A stretch of 64,000 bases of DNA from positions 2,728,001 through 2,792,000 of the forward strand of contig NZ_CP092074.1 of NCBI RefSeq assembly GCF_024138715.1. Reading direction: 5' to 3'. The notes beneath the pieces were generated by a model. The model searched no databases. It was given only the letters and a program-made list of their open reading frames with translations, and was not told the DNA's origin. The translations under genes and the position numbers were made by a program. Positions 18,413 to 26,414 of this stretch are shown piece by piece; position 1 is the first letter of the stretch; each line of letters opens with the position of its first letter. The stretch is from Emticicia sp. 21SJ11W-3. Its GTDB lineage: Bacteria > Bacteroidota > Bacteroidia > Cytophagales > Spirosomataceae.

Positions 18413-18420
18413 TATATTTG
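18413..18420 (+). promoter_or_regulatory. -7 promoter box for the antiporter gene
   Basis: TATATTTG matches TAnnTTTG. It lies downstream of a possible early start at 18398, so it argues that translation begins at the ATG at 18524 with a leader of about 95 bases. Confidence 0.5.
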
Positions 18421-18523
18421 TTTCTTTCAGGAAGATGAACATCCTGCAAAAATCAGATTATATACAACTGTAGATAAACCTTTCTCTGCCTATCTGTGTT
18501 GCCTAATTAATACCTTTACAAAA

Positions 18524-20134
18524 ATGCACTACAATTTACTTTTAGTTTTATCGCTATTGTTTGTCGTTTTCATGCTGGTCATGTTAGGGCAGAAGTTCAG
18601 AATATCAGCGCCAATTTTTCTGGTGCTGGCGGGTTTGTTCATCAGCTTTGTTCCGAATATCCCACAGATAGAGGTGAACCCAGAACTCATCTTTCTTATT
18701 TTTCTACCGCCGTTGCTTTATGAAGCGGCCTGGTACACATCCTGGAACGACTTCTGGAAATGGAAACGCCCCATTGGTCTGCTGGCATTCGGGCTGGTTT
18801 TGTTTACCTCTACCATAGTGGCGTATGCTTCACAGGCCATGATTCCCGGTTTTACACTGGCTATGGGCTTTTTGCTGGGGGGCATTATATCTCCGCCTGA
18901 TGCCGTTGCGGCATCGTCGGTATTGAAGGGTATCAAAATGCCCAAAAGAGTGATTACCATTCTGGAAGGAGAAAGCCTGATTAATGATGCATCGAGCTTA
19001 ATAGTATTCCGCTTTGCGCTGGCAGCGCTTCTTACCGGGCAGTTTTCTTTACAACAAGCCGTTGGCAGCTTTTTTGTAGTGGCTGGCATGGGCATTGTGG
19101 TTGGTCTGGCCATAGCCCATGTGGCATACGTTATACACCGTTTTTTACCTACCACCCCCAGTATAGATGCCGCCCTAACATTGCTTACCCCCTACTTTAT
19201 GTATATAGTAGCCGAGCAGTTTCATTTTTCGGGTGTGATGGCGGTGGTGAGCGGCGGTTTGTTTTTGTCGTATCGCTCGCATGAGATACTAACTCATGGT
19301 TCAACTCGCTTGCAGACAACCGGGGTTTGGTCTACGCTTATTTTTGTACTGAACGGGCTGGTATTTATACTGATAGGCCTTGAACTGCCAACCATCATTA
19401 AAGGACTTAACGGTTACTCAATTGCCGAAGCCGTTAAATACGGCCTCATTATTAGTGCCATTACCATACTTATACGCCTTATCTGGATTTACCCGGCTGC
19501 GTTTATACCCCGCTGGTTGTTCAGGAGTATCCGAGAAAATGAACCCAATCCGGGTCTCAAAAATCCGTTTGTTATTGGCTGGGCAGGTATGCGGGGGGTA
19601 ATATCTCTTGCATCGGCGCTGTCGGTACCTTTGTATCTGAATAACGGCGAGGCATTTCCACACCGAAATCTGATTCTGTTCATTACTTTTACCGTTATTC
19701 TGGTTACACTGGTTTTTCAGGGTTTAACCCTGCCATTAATTGTGAAATGGCTGGATGTAAAAGAGGTTGACCATGCCGCGCCTGAAGTAGAACAGGAGGC
19801 AGGAATTAAACTGCGAATTATGAACGCTGCGCTGAAACAACTGAACGAAAAATATGCCAGCGAACTGGAAAACAATGAATTGTTGAGTTTTCTAAGAAAC
19901 GAAATAGAAAACGATATCTCCGTAACTAATCAGCGGCTTAACTCGCTGGAATGCCAGGCCTGCCAGGTTAAAGAAATTGAGCAGTATAACCAGGTTCTGA
20001 AAGATTTATACAGCACCCAGCGAAGAGAACTGTACAGCCTCAGAAAAGAGTTTGCTTATAGCGACGAAGAAATCAGGAAACAGGAATTACAACTTGATTT
20101 CGACGAAGCCAAGATATCAACCCGTGTCCATTAA
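18524..20134 (+). CDS. Na+/H+ antiporter, CPA1 family
   Basis: Exchanges sodium for protons at the inner membrane for pH and salt homeostasis. The 536-residue protein has about 12 hydrophobic segments and the CPA1 core ILEGESLINDASSLIVFRFA with the Asn-Asp pair, GGIISPPDAVAASSVL, and WAGMRGVISLASALSVP. The cytoplasmic tail (about 450-536) is charged and helical, with a CQAC pair. The ATG at 18524 is preferred over a reading beginning at 18398 because family members start with the first span (LLLVLSLLFVVFMLVMLGQ). The stop at 20134 is 20 bases before the next gene. Confidence 0.93.
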   Translation: MHYNLLLVLSLLFVVFMLVMLGQKFRISAPIFLVLAGLFISFVPNIPQIEVNPELIFLIFLPPLLYEAAWYTSWNDFWKWKRPIGLLAFGLVLFTSTIVAYASQAMIPGFTLAMGFLLGGIISPPDAVAASSVLKGIKMPKRVITILEGESLINDASSLIVFRFALAALLTGQFSLQQAVGSFFVVAGMGIVVGLAIAHVAYVIHRFLPTTPSIDAALTLLTPYFMYIVAEQFHFSGVMAVVSGGLFLSYRSHEILTHGSTRLQTTGVWSTLIFVLNGLVFILIGLELPTIIKGLNGYSIAEAVKYGLIISAITILIRLIWIYPAAFIPRWLFRSIRENEPNPGLKNPFVIGWAGMRGVISLASALSVPLYLNNGEAFPHRNLILFITFTVILVTLVFQGLTLPLIVKWLDVKEVDHAAPEVEQEAGIKLRIMNAALKQLNEKYASELENNELLSFLRNEIENDISVTNQRLNSLECQACQVKEIEQYNQVLKDLYSTQRRELYSLRKEFAYSDEEIRKQELQLDFDEAKISTRVH

Positions 20135-20154
20135 AACTATATCAGTTGATTATT

Positions 20155-21375
20155 ATGCGTTTGCCCATCTGTTTAGGTATTGTTATCTGGTTCATTGGTT
20201 CATCTGCCTGTATGCAGAAACCCGGTGCGGGGCAGTTGCCGAAGTATGCCTATGTGCAGGCCCGTGGCGGTTTAAACAATTTTTACCGGGCTGTTGCGCA
20301 AAAACAAAATATAACGGTGGCTTACCTGGGTGGCTCTATTACTTACAATAAAGGCTGGCGAGACAAAACCAGCAGTTACCTGAAAGAGCAATTTCCGCAG
20401 AAAGACTTTACGTTTATCAATGCCGGGATACCGTCGCTGGGGAGTTTGCCGCATGCTTTCAGATTCGAACAGGATGTGCTAAATAAAGGCATTCCCGACC
20501 TGCTTTTTGTAGAAGCAGCCGTAAACGACCATACCAACGAAACCGACAGCCTGATGCAGATTTGGGCGCTGGAAGGAATAGTGCGCCATGCAAAAAAAGC
20601 GAATCCGGCCGTTGATATTGTGATGATGGCATTTGCAGACCCCGACAAAACAGCCGATTATGCCCAAGGCAAAGTGCCGCTTGAAGTACAAAATCAGGAA
20701 TTGGTGGCAGCACATTACAAGCTGCCGTCTATTAACCTGGCCAAAGAAGTGGCAGACAGGCTTCAGGCCAAAGAATTTAGCTGGGAGAATGACTTTAAAG
20801 ACCTGCACCCTTCGCCATTCGGGCAGGAGCTTTATTACCAGACCATCCGGTATTTGCTTGATTCGGCCTACAAAAGCTACCAGACCGCAAAGCCGGGCTT
20901 AAAAAAAACTACGCATTTGCCCCAAGCCTTAGAAGGCATCAGCCTCGATAAAGGCAGGTATGTTTCGGTAAAAGAAGCCCACATACAAAATGGCTGGCAA
21001 CTGATAGAAAACTGGAAACCGGCTGACAGCGCCGGGTCCAGAGATGGATTTGTGCATGTACCTGTGTTAGAGGCAACTAGTCCGGGGGCGTTATTAACTT
21101 TTGAGTTTACAGGGAATGCTGTGGGGCTTAGCGTTATGTCAGGGCCTGATACCGGAGAAATCGGTTATAAAATTAACAATGGCCCTTGGCAAAAAATGGA
21201 CCTGTACACCCAATGGAGCAGCGGGCTGCACCTGCCCTGGTATAAACTGCTTGCTGCGGGCTTAATTAACAAAAAACATACGCTTTATCTGAAAATGAGC
21301 GAGTCAAGGAATCCAAAAAGTAAAGGTACGGCGTGCCGTATTGTGCATTTTTTGGTGAATGATGGACAAAAATAG
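20155..21375 (+). CDS. SGNH/GDSL-family hydrolase (lipoprotein)
   Basis: A 406-residue exported esterase-like protein. The N-terminal hydrophobic stretch ends in a lipobox-like GSSAC (Cys19). SGNH blocks are present: YLGGSIT (Ser61), a Gly-containing turn, EAAVNDH (Asn block), and DLHPSPFG, giving the Asp-His pair. The C-terminal third (about 285-400) is a beta-rich domain with no recognised motif. The ATG at 20155 is used; a TTG nine bases upstream adds only three residues. It follows the antiporter gene closely and may share its transcript. The acyl or acetyl substrate is unknown, probably a glycan. Confidence 0.82.
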   Translation: MRLPICLGIVIWFIGSSACMQKPGAGQLPKYAYVQARGGLNNFYRAVAQKQNITVAYLGGSITYNKGWRDKTSSYLKEQFPQKDFTFINAGIPSLGSLPHAFRFEQDVLNKGIPDLLFVEAAVNDHTNETDSLMQIWALEGIVRHAKKANPAVDIVMMAFADPDKTADYAQGKVPLEVQNQELVAAHYKLPSINLAKEVADRLQAKEFSWENDFKDLHPSPFGQELYYQTIRYLLDSAYKSYQTAKPGLKKTTHLPQALEGISLDKGRYVSVKEAHIQNGWQLIENWKPADSAGSRDGFVHVPVLEATSPGALLTFEFTGNAVGLSVMSGPDTGEIGYKINNGPWQKMDLYTQWSSGLHLPWYKLLAAGLINKKHTLYLKMSESRNPKSKGTACRIVHFLVNDGQK

Positions 21376-21377
21376 CT

Positions 21378-21385
21378 TATCTTTG
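21378..21385 (+). promoter_or_regulatory. -7 promoter box for the 72-aa gene
   Basis: TATCTTTG matches TAnnTTTG, 51 bases before the ATG at 21437. A TTTG at 21351-21354 is a candidate -33 element with 23 bases between. Confidence 0.5.
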
Positions 21386-21436
21386 AAGCTGAATTTTAAA
21401 AATCGATTATTAAAATACAATACCTTTTAGAATTGA

Positions 21437-21655
21437 ATGAAGAATTTCAATCTTAAATCTTATCATGTCAGGGCTATGAATGCGGCCACAGAAGAAGAAA
21501 AAGCAAGCATAAATCAGGAATTGAAAGACTTGTACGACAGCCTGACAGACGCAGATAAGAAAGATTTTAACGAACAACTGCAGACATTTCTGGTTAAAGA
21601 AATGGCCGCTATAAACTCAATGTATCAGGCCACACAAGATGACAATCTGAATTAA
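21437..21655 (+). CDS. Small acidic hypothetical protein (72 aa)
   Basis: Not recognised. The 72-residue soluble product is helical and strongly charged (ATEEEKASINQELKDLYDSL, TDADKKDFNEQLQTFL), and lacks signal or membrane segments. It has its own -7 promoter box, which argues for a real gene, and it ends 36 bases before the outer-membrane protein gene. No function is proposed. Confidence 0.65.
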   Translation: MKNFNLKSYHVRAMNAATEEEKASINQELKDLYDSLTDADKKDFNEQLQTFLVKEMAAINSMYQATQDDNLN

Positions 21656-21691
21656 AAACCTCTTGTACTACCCCAGCTTAAACTTACCTCT

Positions 21692-22474
21692 GTGAAACAA
21701 TCCTTCAGTTTTTTTATAAGCCTTTTCATTTCTTTTGTGTGTTTTTCGCAGGAAGACCGCACCAGCGTTATTAAAGTAAACGCTTCGGCGCTTGCCTTTA
21801 AGACCTACAACATCCAGTTTGAAAAAGCATTCAATAAAAAATTCAGCTTTGCATTGGGGGTTTCGCACAGGCCGGAAGATCGTATTCCTTTTGCCGCAGC
21901 CATCAGAAAATACGTTGATGCCGCAGATGAAGGTATTGATTATGTGAGTTTAAAAAACGTAAGAAAAAGTGAAGCCTCTATGGGTTTGTTTAAGATAACC
22001 CCCGAATTAAGGTTTTATCCGGGTAATAAGTCAAGCGCGCCAATTGGTTTTTATATTTCTCTGTTTGGCCGGTACGAACGCTTCTCTGGAACACTGCCGG
22101 TTGATGTTGATATGGTATATAAAGGCCAGCCCTTACGAGTTGAACTACCTGTAAAAACAGAGTTTAAAACGCTGTCAGGTGGTTTAATGCTGGGCAGGCA
22201 GTTCAGATTGGGAGAAAGATTTACGCTCGACTGGTATATAATAGGCGGATACTTTGGAAATGTAACGGTGCATGGCGAGTCAAATCAGGATTTATCTAAA
22301 TATGATGATAAATTTATCAGCGATTTGCGCCAGAATATTCTGGATACTTTCCAGATCAATGAGGCCTATCTGGCATTGCAGGTAGATAAACAAGGCGTAA
22401 GAATTGATAACGCCCGTAGACTGAAATATCTAAACCTGAGAGGCTTCGGCCTTAACCTGGGATACCGATTTTAA
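21692..22474 (+). CDS. Outer-membrane beta-barrel protein, DUF3575-like
   Basis: A 260-residue exported protein starting at GTG with a signal peptide (FFISLFISFVCFSQ, cut after CFS). The mature part has alternating strands and aromatic girdles (VKVNASALAFKTYNIQFEKAF, ELRFYPGN, GFYISLFGRYERFSG, GGLMLGRQFRLGERFTLDWYIIGGYFGN) and ends in GFGLNLGYRF, with the terminal aromatic that outer-membrane barrels use for BAM recognition. About eight strands are likely. DUF3575 is the nearest family known to me; function unknown. Confidence 0.75.
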   Translation: MKQSFSFFISLFISFVCFSQEDRTSVIKVNASALAFKTYNIQFEKAFNKKFSFALGVSHRPEDRIPFAAAIRKYVDAADEGIDYVSLKNVRKSEASMGLFKITPELRFYPGNKSSAPIGFYISLFGRYERFSGTLPVDVDMVYKGQPLRVELPVKTEFKTLSGGLMLGRQFRLGERFTLDWYIIGGYFGNVTVHGESNQDLSKYDDKFISDLRQNILDTFQINEAYLALQVDKQGVRIDNARRLKYLNLRGFGLNLGYRF

Positions 22475-22490
22475 TCGGGCTGTTTACGTA

Positions 22491-22525
22491 AAAAAATCTC
22501 CCCCTTCAGGGAGGAGATTTTTTCT
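22491..22525. terminator. Bidirectional terminator
   Basis: AAAAAATCTCC-CCC and GGG-A-GGAGATTTTTT arms form a long hairpin with one bulged A. T-rich tails on both strands let it end the barrel gene and the convergent surface-repeat gene. Confidence 0.85.
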
Positions 22526-22542
22526 GACAAACCATGTAAATT

Positions 22543-24471
22543 TTAGATATTACATATTCTGATACCCGCCTGATAGCCCATCCAGGAGGCAAGATTTACC
22601 CGCTCGCCAAAGTATCTTCCCTGTTTTTCATAGAATTTGAATCGGCTCATATTACCCAGATTCACCTCCGGCTGCTGCTTTGCATGGAAATTGATGGTTG
22701 GCGCGGCAAACAGTGCTATGCGCGGGCTAAGGTGTACTTCAAGCCCCAGGCTGCCACGGAGCAAATTGTTGGTTTCCCATTCTTCCACATCATTTTGCAG
22801 GTGCGAGCTTACTACATCAAAATTCAACCACAGTGTTTTGTTCAGTTTCCAGGCAGTGCCAAGGCCATAGCCTAAGCTAAGCACAGGTTTGCCGGGTTGG
22901 TCGAAACCATAACCTACCGTAAATATATTATAAAACCTGCGCACACCCGTTTTGAAAGTAAGGTTACCCGGGCTTACCTCGTCGGTGCTTAGCTCCAGTC
23001 TTTTGTAGCCTCCGCGTTTTACAAAACTAATCAGACCCACCGGTATTGAATTAGACTCCTCGGCCACGTTCATCACCCCAACCTGCAAGCCGTTGTCTAC
23101 CCTGTAAGCCATATTTAGTATGCCTGCCTGCACACCGCTGAAAACATCAGATACCTGATTGAGGAATCCGGATGCCTGAACACCTTTAAAACTGCCACCC
23201 ACAAGGTTTACAAACCCGGCGGCCTGCACGCCGCTTCCGCTTTTAACGATAGCATTGGCAAAACCTGCTGCCTGAACCGAGTTCCGGGTATTATTACCGA
23301 CAACATTCACAAAACCCGAGCCTTGCACCCCACTGAAATTACGTAAAACCACATTGGCAAAACCTGCACCCTGCACGCCATAAGCCGACTGCCCCACAAC
23401 ATTGACAGTACCAGCAGCCTGCACACCATTTAATCTGCCTGCTACCAGATTGGCGAATCCGGCTGCCTGAATACCATCTACCCTGCCCCTTACCATGTTG
23501 AGCACCCCACCGATTTCAAGTTTTCTTACACCAAGCGAGTATCCGGCTATGATGTTGAACGAGTAATCGTTGATGACGTTACCGCTCATATAATGGTTGG
23601 TACCAATAAACGGCAGGATAGATACCTGAGACTGGCGGTAGAGGGTATCTTCAATATTATTGAGGTGGATATTCTGGCGGGTGGTTATCAACCAGTCTGT
23701 CAGTTTTTTATGCGCATCTTTTAAAGCGTCTTTGGTTTCGGCCCAGTACTCATCATAATCAATCGGCTTTTTTGATGTGCCTGTAGTAGTTGGCTCTTCA
23801 ATAACCTGTGGCAAAACCGCTACTTTAGGCAGGCTGTCGAGTTTTTTTGCAGGTAAGGTGTCTCTGTAAATTACCGGCAGTGTTTTTCTGGCAGCTACCT
23901 GAATAGGTTTGCTGGGCAGCAATGAAACATTAACTGTGGCGTCAGTTTTGGTTTTTACCGCCACTTCTTCATGACGATAATTCTGTTTTCTTACCTGCAG
24001 GTTTACGTTTTGAAGCGTGGCAGGTATTTTAAGGCGATAATAACCATACTGGTTTGTGACGGCCGAAGCAAGCGTGACAGGTTCGTACACACTGGCTTTT
24101 TCAATTTTCAAGCCCGTCTCCCCGTCTGAAACGTAGCCCATTACGAAAAAATCTTTTTTCGGCTCTTCAATGTTTCTTTTCAGAATAATGTAATTGCCCT
24201 TGTTTTTAAAAGTGGCCGTATTGCCGAAAACAGCATTCAAGGCCTCACGCACGGGCTGGTTCTGAACTGCCACCGAAACGCGCCTGTTAATATCAAAGTC
24301 GTCAGGATTATACGAAAAGCTGAAACTACCCGCATCAGAAATCATCTTAAGGGCTTTATCGAGTTTTTCGTTTGTAAATTTAACCGTGATTACACGTTCA
24401 AGCGGAGGTGTATCTTGTGCAAATGATTGGGACAGATGCAATAAAAAAATAAATGTTAATAGCTTTTTCAT
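22543..24471 (-). CDS. STN-domain surface-repeat protein (LA_2272-like), FecR-linked
   Basis: A 642-residue outer-membrane protein. Domains in order: signal peptide 1-18; STN domain about 27-100 (VITVKFTNEKLDKALKMISD, NYIILKR), the secretin/TonB short N-terminal domain that receives or relays signals to FecR; a carboxypeptidase-regulatory-like domain about 107-186 (GYVSDGETGLKIEKASV); a Pro/Lys linker; about ten 16-residue repeats at 317-490 (consensus GVQAAGFANVVxxxxx) as in LA_2272 surface-repeat proteins; and a C-terminal beta-rich segment. There is no TonB-dependent receptor plug or barrel. It follows sigma and fecR genes and has its own promoter-like element. Likely the surface sensor or output of that system. 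Confidence 0.8.
   Translation of the reverse strand: MKKLLTFIFLLHLSQSFAQDTPPLERVITVKFTNEKLDKALKMISDAGSFSFSYNPDDFDINRRVSVAVQNQPVREALNAVFGNTATFKNKGNYIILKRNIEEPKKDFFVMGYVSDGETGLKIEKASVYEPVTLASAVTNQYGYYRLKIPATLQNVNLQVRKQNYRHEEVAVKTKTDATVNVSLLPSKPIQVAARKTLPVIYRDTLPAKKLDSLPKVAVLPQVIEEPTTTGTSKKPIDYDEYWAETKDALKDAHKKLTDWLITTRQNIHLNNIEDTLYRQSQVSILPFIGTNHYMSGNVINDYSFNIIAGYSLGVRKLEIGGVLNMVRGRVDGIQAAGFANLVAGRLNGVQAAGTVNVVGQSAYGVQGAGFANVVLRNFSGVQGSGFVNVVGNNTRNSVQAAGFANAIVKSGSGVQAAGFVNLVGGSFKGVQASGFLNQVSDVFSGVQAGILNMAYRVDNGLQVGVMNVAEESNSIPVGLISFVKRGGYKRLELSTDEVSPGNLTFKTGVRRFYNIFTVGYGFDQPGKPVLSLGYGLGTAWKLNKTLWLNFDVVSSHLQNDVEEWETNNLLRGSLGLEVHLSPRIALFAAPTINFHAKQQPEVNLGNMSRFKFYEKQGRYFGERVNLASWMGYQAGIRICNI
23002..23523 (-). 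repeat. Sixteen-codon repeats in the surface protein gene
   Basis: The DNA encoding residues 317-490 consists of about ten degenerate 48-bp units. Each encodes Gly-[VI]-Gln-Ala-[AGS]-Gly-x-x-Asn-x-Val plus a variable tail of about five residues. Such periodic Gly-Val-Gln motifs suggest a beta-solenoid or extended surface fold. The repeats differ enough at DNA level to be fairly stable, but repeat number could vary between strains. Confidence 0.8.
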
Positions 24472-24492
24472 ACTTAATCTCTTTTTGTAGCT

Positions 24493-24518
24493 ATGACATC
24501 CGAAAACGATCCCCCCCC
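24493..24518 (-). promoter_or_regulatory. Putative ECF promoter with G8 tract before the STN gene
   Basis: On the minus strand, eight G (24518-24511), 11 bases, then ATGTCAT (24499-24493). The span from the first G to the end of TGTCAT is 26 bp, the same as the two elements between the sigma and GIN genes. TGTCAT ends 21 bases before the ATG at 24471. The TAA that follows GGGG in the other two is replaced here by more G, so the match is to GGGG and TGTCAT only. Confidence 0.55.
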
Positions 24519-24558
24519 TATAAGAAAAATATTTTTTTTCGGCTCATTACGCACTGGC

Positions 24559-25563
24559 TTATTCAGCACAGCCTTGTCCGTCTAAAACATAAGCACCCTC
24601 TTTTGCAGATACAGTAAGGTTAAGGGTTTCGGCTATAATATTGAGCGCATTGGGTAGCGACTCGTTGTTGAAACGGGTAGTGAGCCTGCAGGTTTTAATG
24701 CGGTTGTTAGTCAATACAATATTTGTATGGTAGCCATCGGCCAGCGCTTTCGCTATTTCTTCAAGGCTTTGGTTTTCAAATACAAATACTTTGGTTTTAT
24801 AAGCAAAAGCGTTTTTATCGGCACTGAGTTTTTTAATTGTATCGTTTTCAAAAGTAGCTTTTTCGCCTGCCACCAGCAGTGCGGCCTTCTTTTTGTTTTT
24901 AAACTCAACTTTCCCGGTTTCAACACTCACCTCTACATTTTTATTATAGGCTTTCACATTGAACGACGTACCCAGCACGCGGATGTCGGACCCATTGGCA
25001 TGAATCACAAATGGCTTGCTTTCGTTTCTTTTTATGTCAAAAAAAGCTTCGCCTTTCAGGGTTATCTCGCGGGTGTCGCCCTCAAAATTTTCAGGATAAA
25101 CAATAGAGGTGTTATTGTTCAGAAAAACCACAGAGCCGTCTGGCAACGTTTGTTGCAGCGTGTTGCCTGTGGTGGTAAGGGCCAGCATTTCCGGTTGGGG
25201 GTTGCTGAAAAAATAAGCTAGCAACCCTGCTGTTAGCACTACCAGAATACTGGCAGCAATACCCAGGCTAAAAAATCTTTTGGGTTTAGGTGCAGGTTTA
25301 AAGTCAATTACTTTTGCCTTGGGTGTGGTATCCATCCTTGCTTTTACTTTCAGCCAGGCGGCATCGGTATCAACGGGTTGGGTATTCTGCTCTTTCAGCA
25401 GGTCAGCCTTATCCCATATAAAAGTGTAGTCGTTTAGCTCTTTCTGATGTGCATCATTCTCCTCCAGCCACTTTTCAATCAAAGCATCTTCATGGGCATC
25501 AGTTTCCTGTGCCAGATATTTGCCTAAAAGGTCTTCGTGGTTATCTGAACGATTCGTATTCAA
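24559..25563 (-). CDS. FecR family anti-sigma / sigma regulator
   Basis: Inner-membrane regulator that holds an ECF sigma factor and releases it on a signal from the outer membrane. The 334-residue protein has an N-terminal cytoplasmic part (1-97, ALIEKWLEENDAHQKELNDY), one membrane span (about 98-119), the FecR periplasmic domain (125-225: LPDGSVVFLNNNTSI, GEAFFDIKRNESKPFVI, VRVLGTSFNVKAY-like block) and a C-terminal DUF4974 domain (about 262-330). The sigma gene ends 16 bases upstream. The C-terminal domain resembles STN (FENQSLEEIAKALAD versus FTNEKLDKALKMISD), fitting a domain-to-domain contact with the surface protein. Confidence 0.93.
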   Translation of the reverse strand: MNTNRSDNHEDLLGKYLAQETDAHEDALIEKWLEENDAHQKELNDYTFIWDKADLLKEQNTQPVDTDAAWLKVKARMDTTPKAKVIDFKPAPKPKRFFSLGIAASILVVLTAGLLAYFFSNPQPEMLALTTTGNTLQQTLPDGSVVFLNNNTSIVYPENFEGDTREITLKGEAFFDIKRNESKPFVIHANGSDIRVLGTSFNVKAYNKNVEVSVETGKVEFKNKKKAALLVAGEKATFENDTIKKLSADKNAFAYKTKVFVFENQSLEEIAKALADGYHTNIVLTNNRIKTCRLTTRFNNESLPNALNIIAETLNLTVSAKEGAYVLDGQGCAE

Positions 25564-25579
25564 GTTTAGCGTATTCTTC

Positions 25580-26182
25580 TTATAGGTACCAATATTCTAT
25601 GTTCAGCTTTACTATGCCGTCTATCTGTAAAATCAAGAGTGGCAGGTACTCGGCCAGTTCGGTTCTTAAAATTTTCAGCGCCTTGCCTACCTGGTTCTCA
25701 ACCGTTTTGGGCGAAAGCCCCAGTTGGTCGGCTATTTCATGGTACTTCAGTTCTTCAAACCGGCTCAGCTTAAAAATCACCCTGCATTGTTCGGGCAATT
25801 TTTCAATGGCTTCGTGTATGCGTTGTTCAAGTTCGTTTTTCATCACTGTCTGCCCAACCGACTCATACGAACTCTCATAATAACTGGTGGCGTACTCCTG
25901 ATACTCTTCGCGAATCTTCAGGTGTTTTATCCGGTTCAGGCAGTGGTTATGCACTGCCCTGTATAAATAAGATTTCAGCGAAATGTTAATTTCCAGGTCG
26001 CTTCGTTTTTCCCACAAGCCTGAAAACAAATTCTGCACAATTTCTTCGGCCTCTTCCATCTCTTTCAGTATAGAGTTGGCATAATTACAAAGGCTCTGAT
26101 AGTATTTCCGAAAAACTACTTCGAAAATACGTTCATTTCCCTGCCTTATTGCGCCAACTATTTCCTGCTCTGTTAACTGCAC
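25580..26182 (-). CDS. ECF RNA polymerase sigma factor, Bacteroidota expansion family
   Basis: Directs RNA polymerase to a small regulon. The 200-residue protein has region 2 (about 20-95: FRKYYQSLCNYANSIL, AEEIVQNLFSGLWEK, LKSYLYRAVHNHCLNRI) and region 4 (about 130-185: LPEQCRVIFKLSRFEELKYHEIADQLGLSPKTVENQVG). It precedes fecR and the STN surface gene. Its own upstream region has both an ECF-like element (26264-26289) and a housekeeping -7 box (26205-26212), a normal arrangement for an autoregulated sigma with a basal promoter. Confidence 0.95.
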   Translation of the reverse strand: MQLTEQEIVGAIRQGNERIFEVVFRKYYQSLCNYANSILKEMEEAEEIVQNLFSGLWEKRSDLEINISLKSYLYRAVHNHCLNRIKHLKIREEYQEYATSYYESSYESVGQTVMKNELEQRIHEAIEKLPEQCRVIFKLSRFEELKYHEIADQLGLSPKTVENQVGKALKILRTELAEYLPLLILQIDGIVKLNIEYWYL

Positions 26183-26204
26183 CGAATAAAGTTTAAATTT
26201 TATG

Positions 26205-26212
26205 CAAACATA
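26205..26212 (-). promoter_or_regulatory. Housekeeping -7 box before the sigma gene
   Basis: TATGTTTG on the minus strand fits TAnnTTTG, 22 bases before the sigma ATG. It would give basal, sigma-A-dependent expression. Confidence 0.45.
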
Positions 26213-26263
26213 GCGGTTTCTGTTGAAAGATTAAAAAATCAATTTGATGAACGGTCTGTGTAT

Positions 26264-26289
26264 ATGACAACCCACCAGCGTTTTACCCC
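26264..26289 (-). promoter_or_regulatory. Putative ECF promoter of the sigma operon
   Basis: Minus strand GGGGTAA (26289-26283), 12 bases, TTGTCAT (26270-26264). The same two boxes at the same spacing occur on the plus strand at 26362-26387. It lies 81 bases before the sigma ATG, so autoregulation is likely. Confidence 0.6.
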
Positions 26290-26361
26290 TACTTACTAAA
26301 GTAAAATTTTTTTATGGCGTGCTGCCGTAAAAAAAAACAAAGAATTTCAGCATAAGCAATG

Positions 26362-26387
26362 GGGGTAACGGAAGGCTGGTTTGTCAT
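26362..26387 (+). promoter_or_regulatory. Putative ECF promoter of the GIN lipoprotein gene
   Basis: Plus strand GGGGTAA (26362-26368), 12 bases, TTGTCAT (26381-26387), 27 bases before the ATG at 26415. It mirrors the sigma operon element across the 232-base divergent spacer. Confidence 0.6.
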
Positions 26388-26414
26388 GGATTCAAAAACA
26401 AAAAAATAATAATT

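Noticed and set aside
18398-18523. N-terminal extension of the antiporter from an early start
   Set aside because: The extension is Cys/aromatic-rich without family likeness and the likely -7 box lies inside it.
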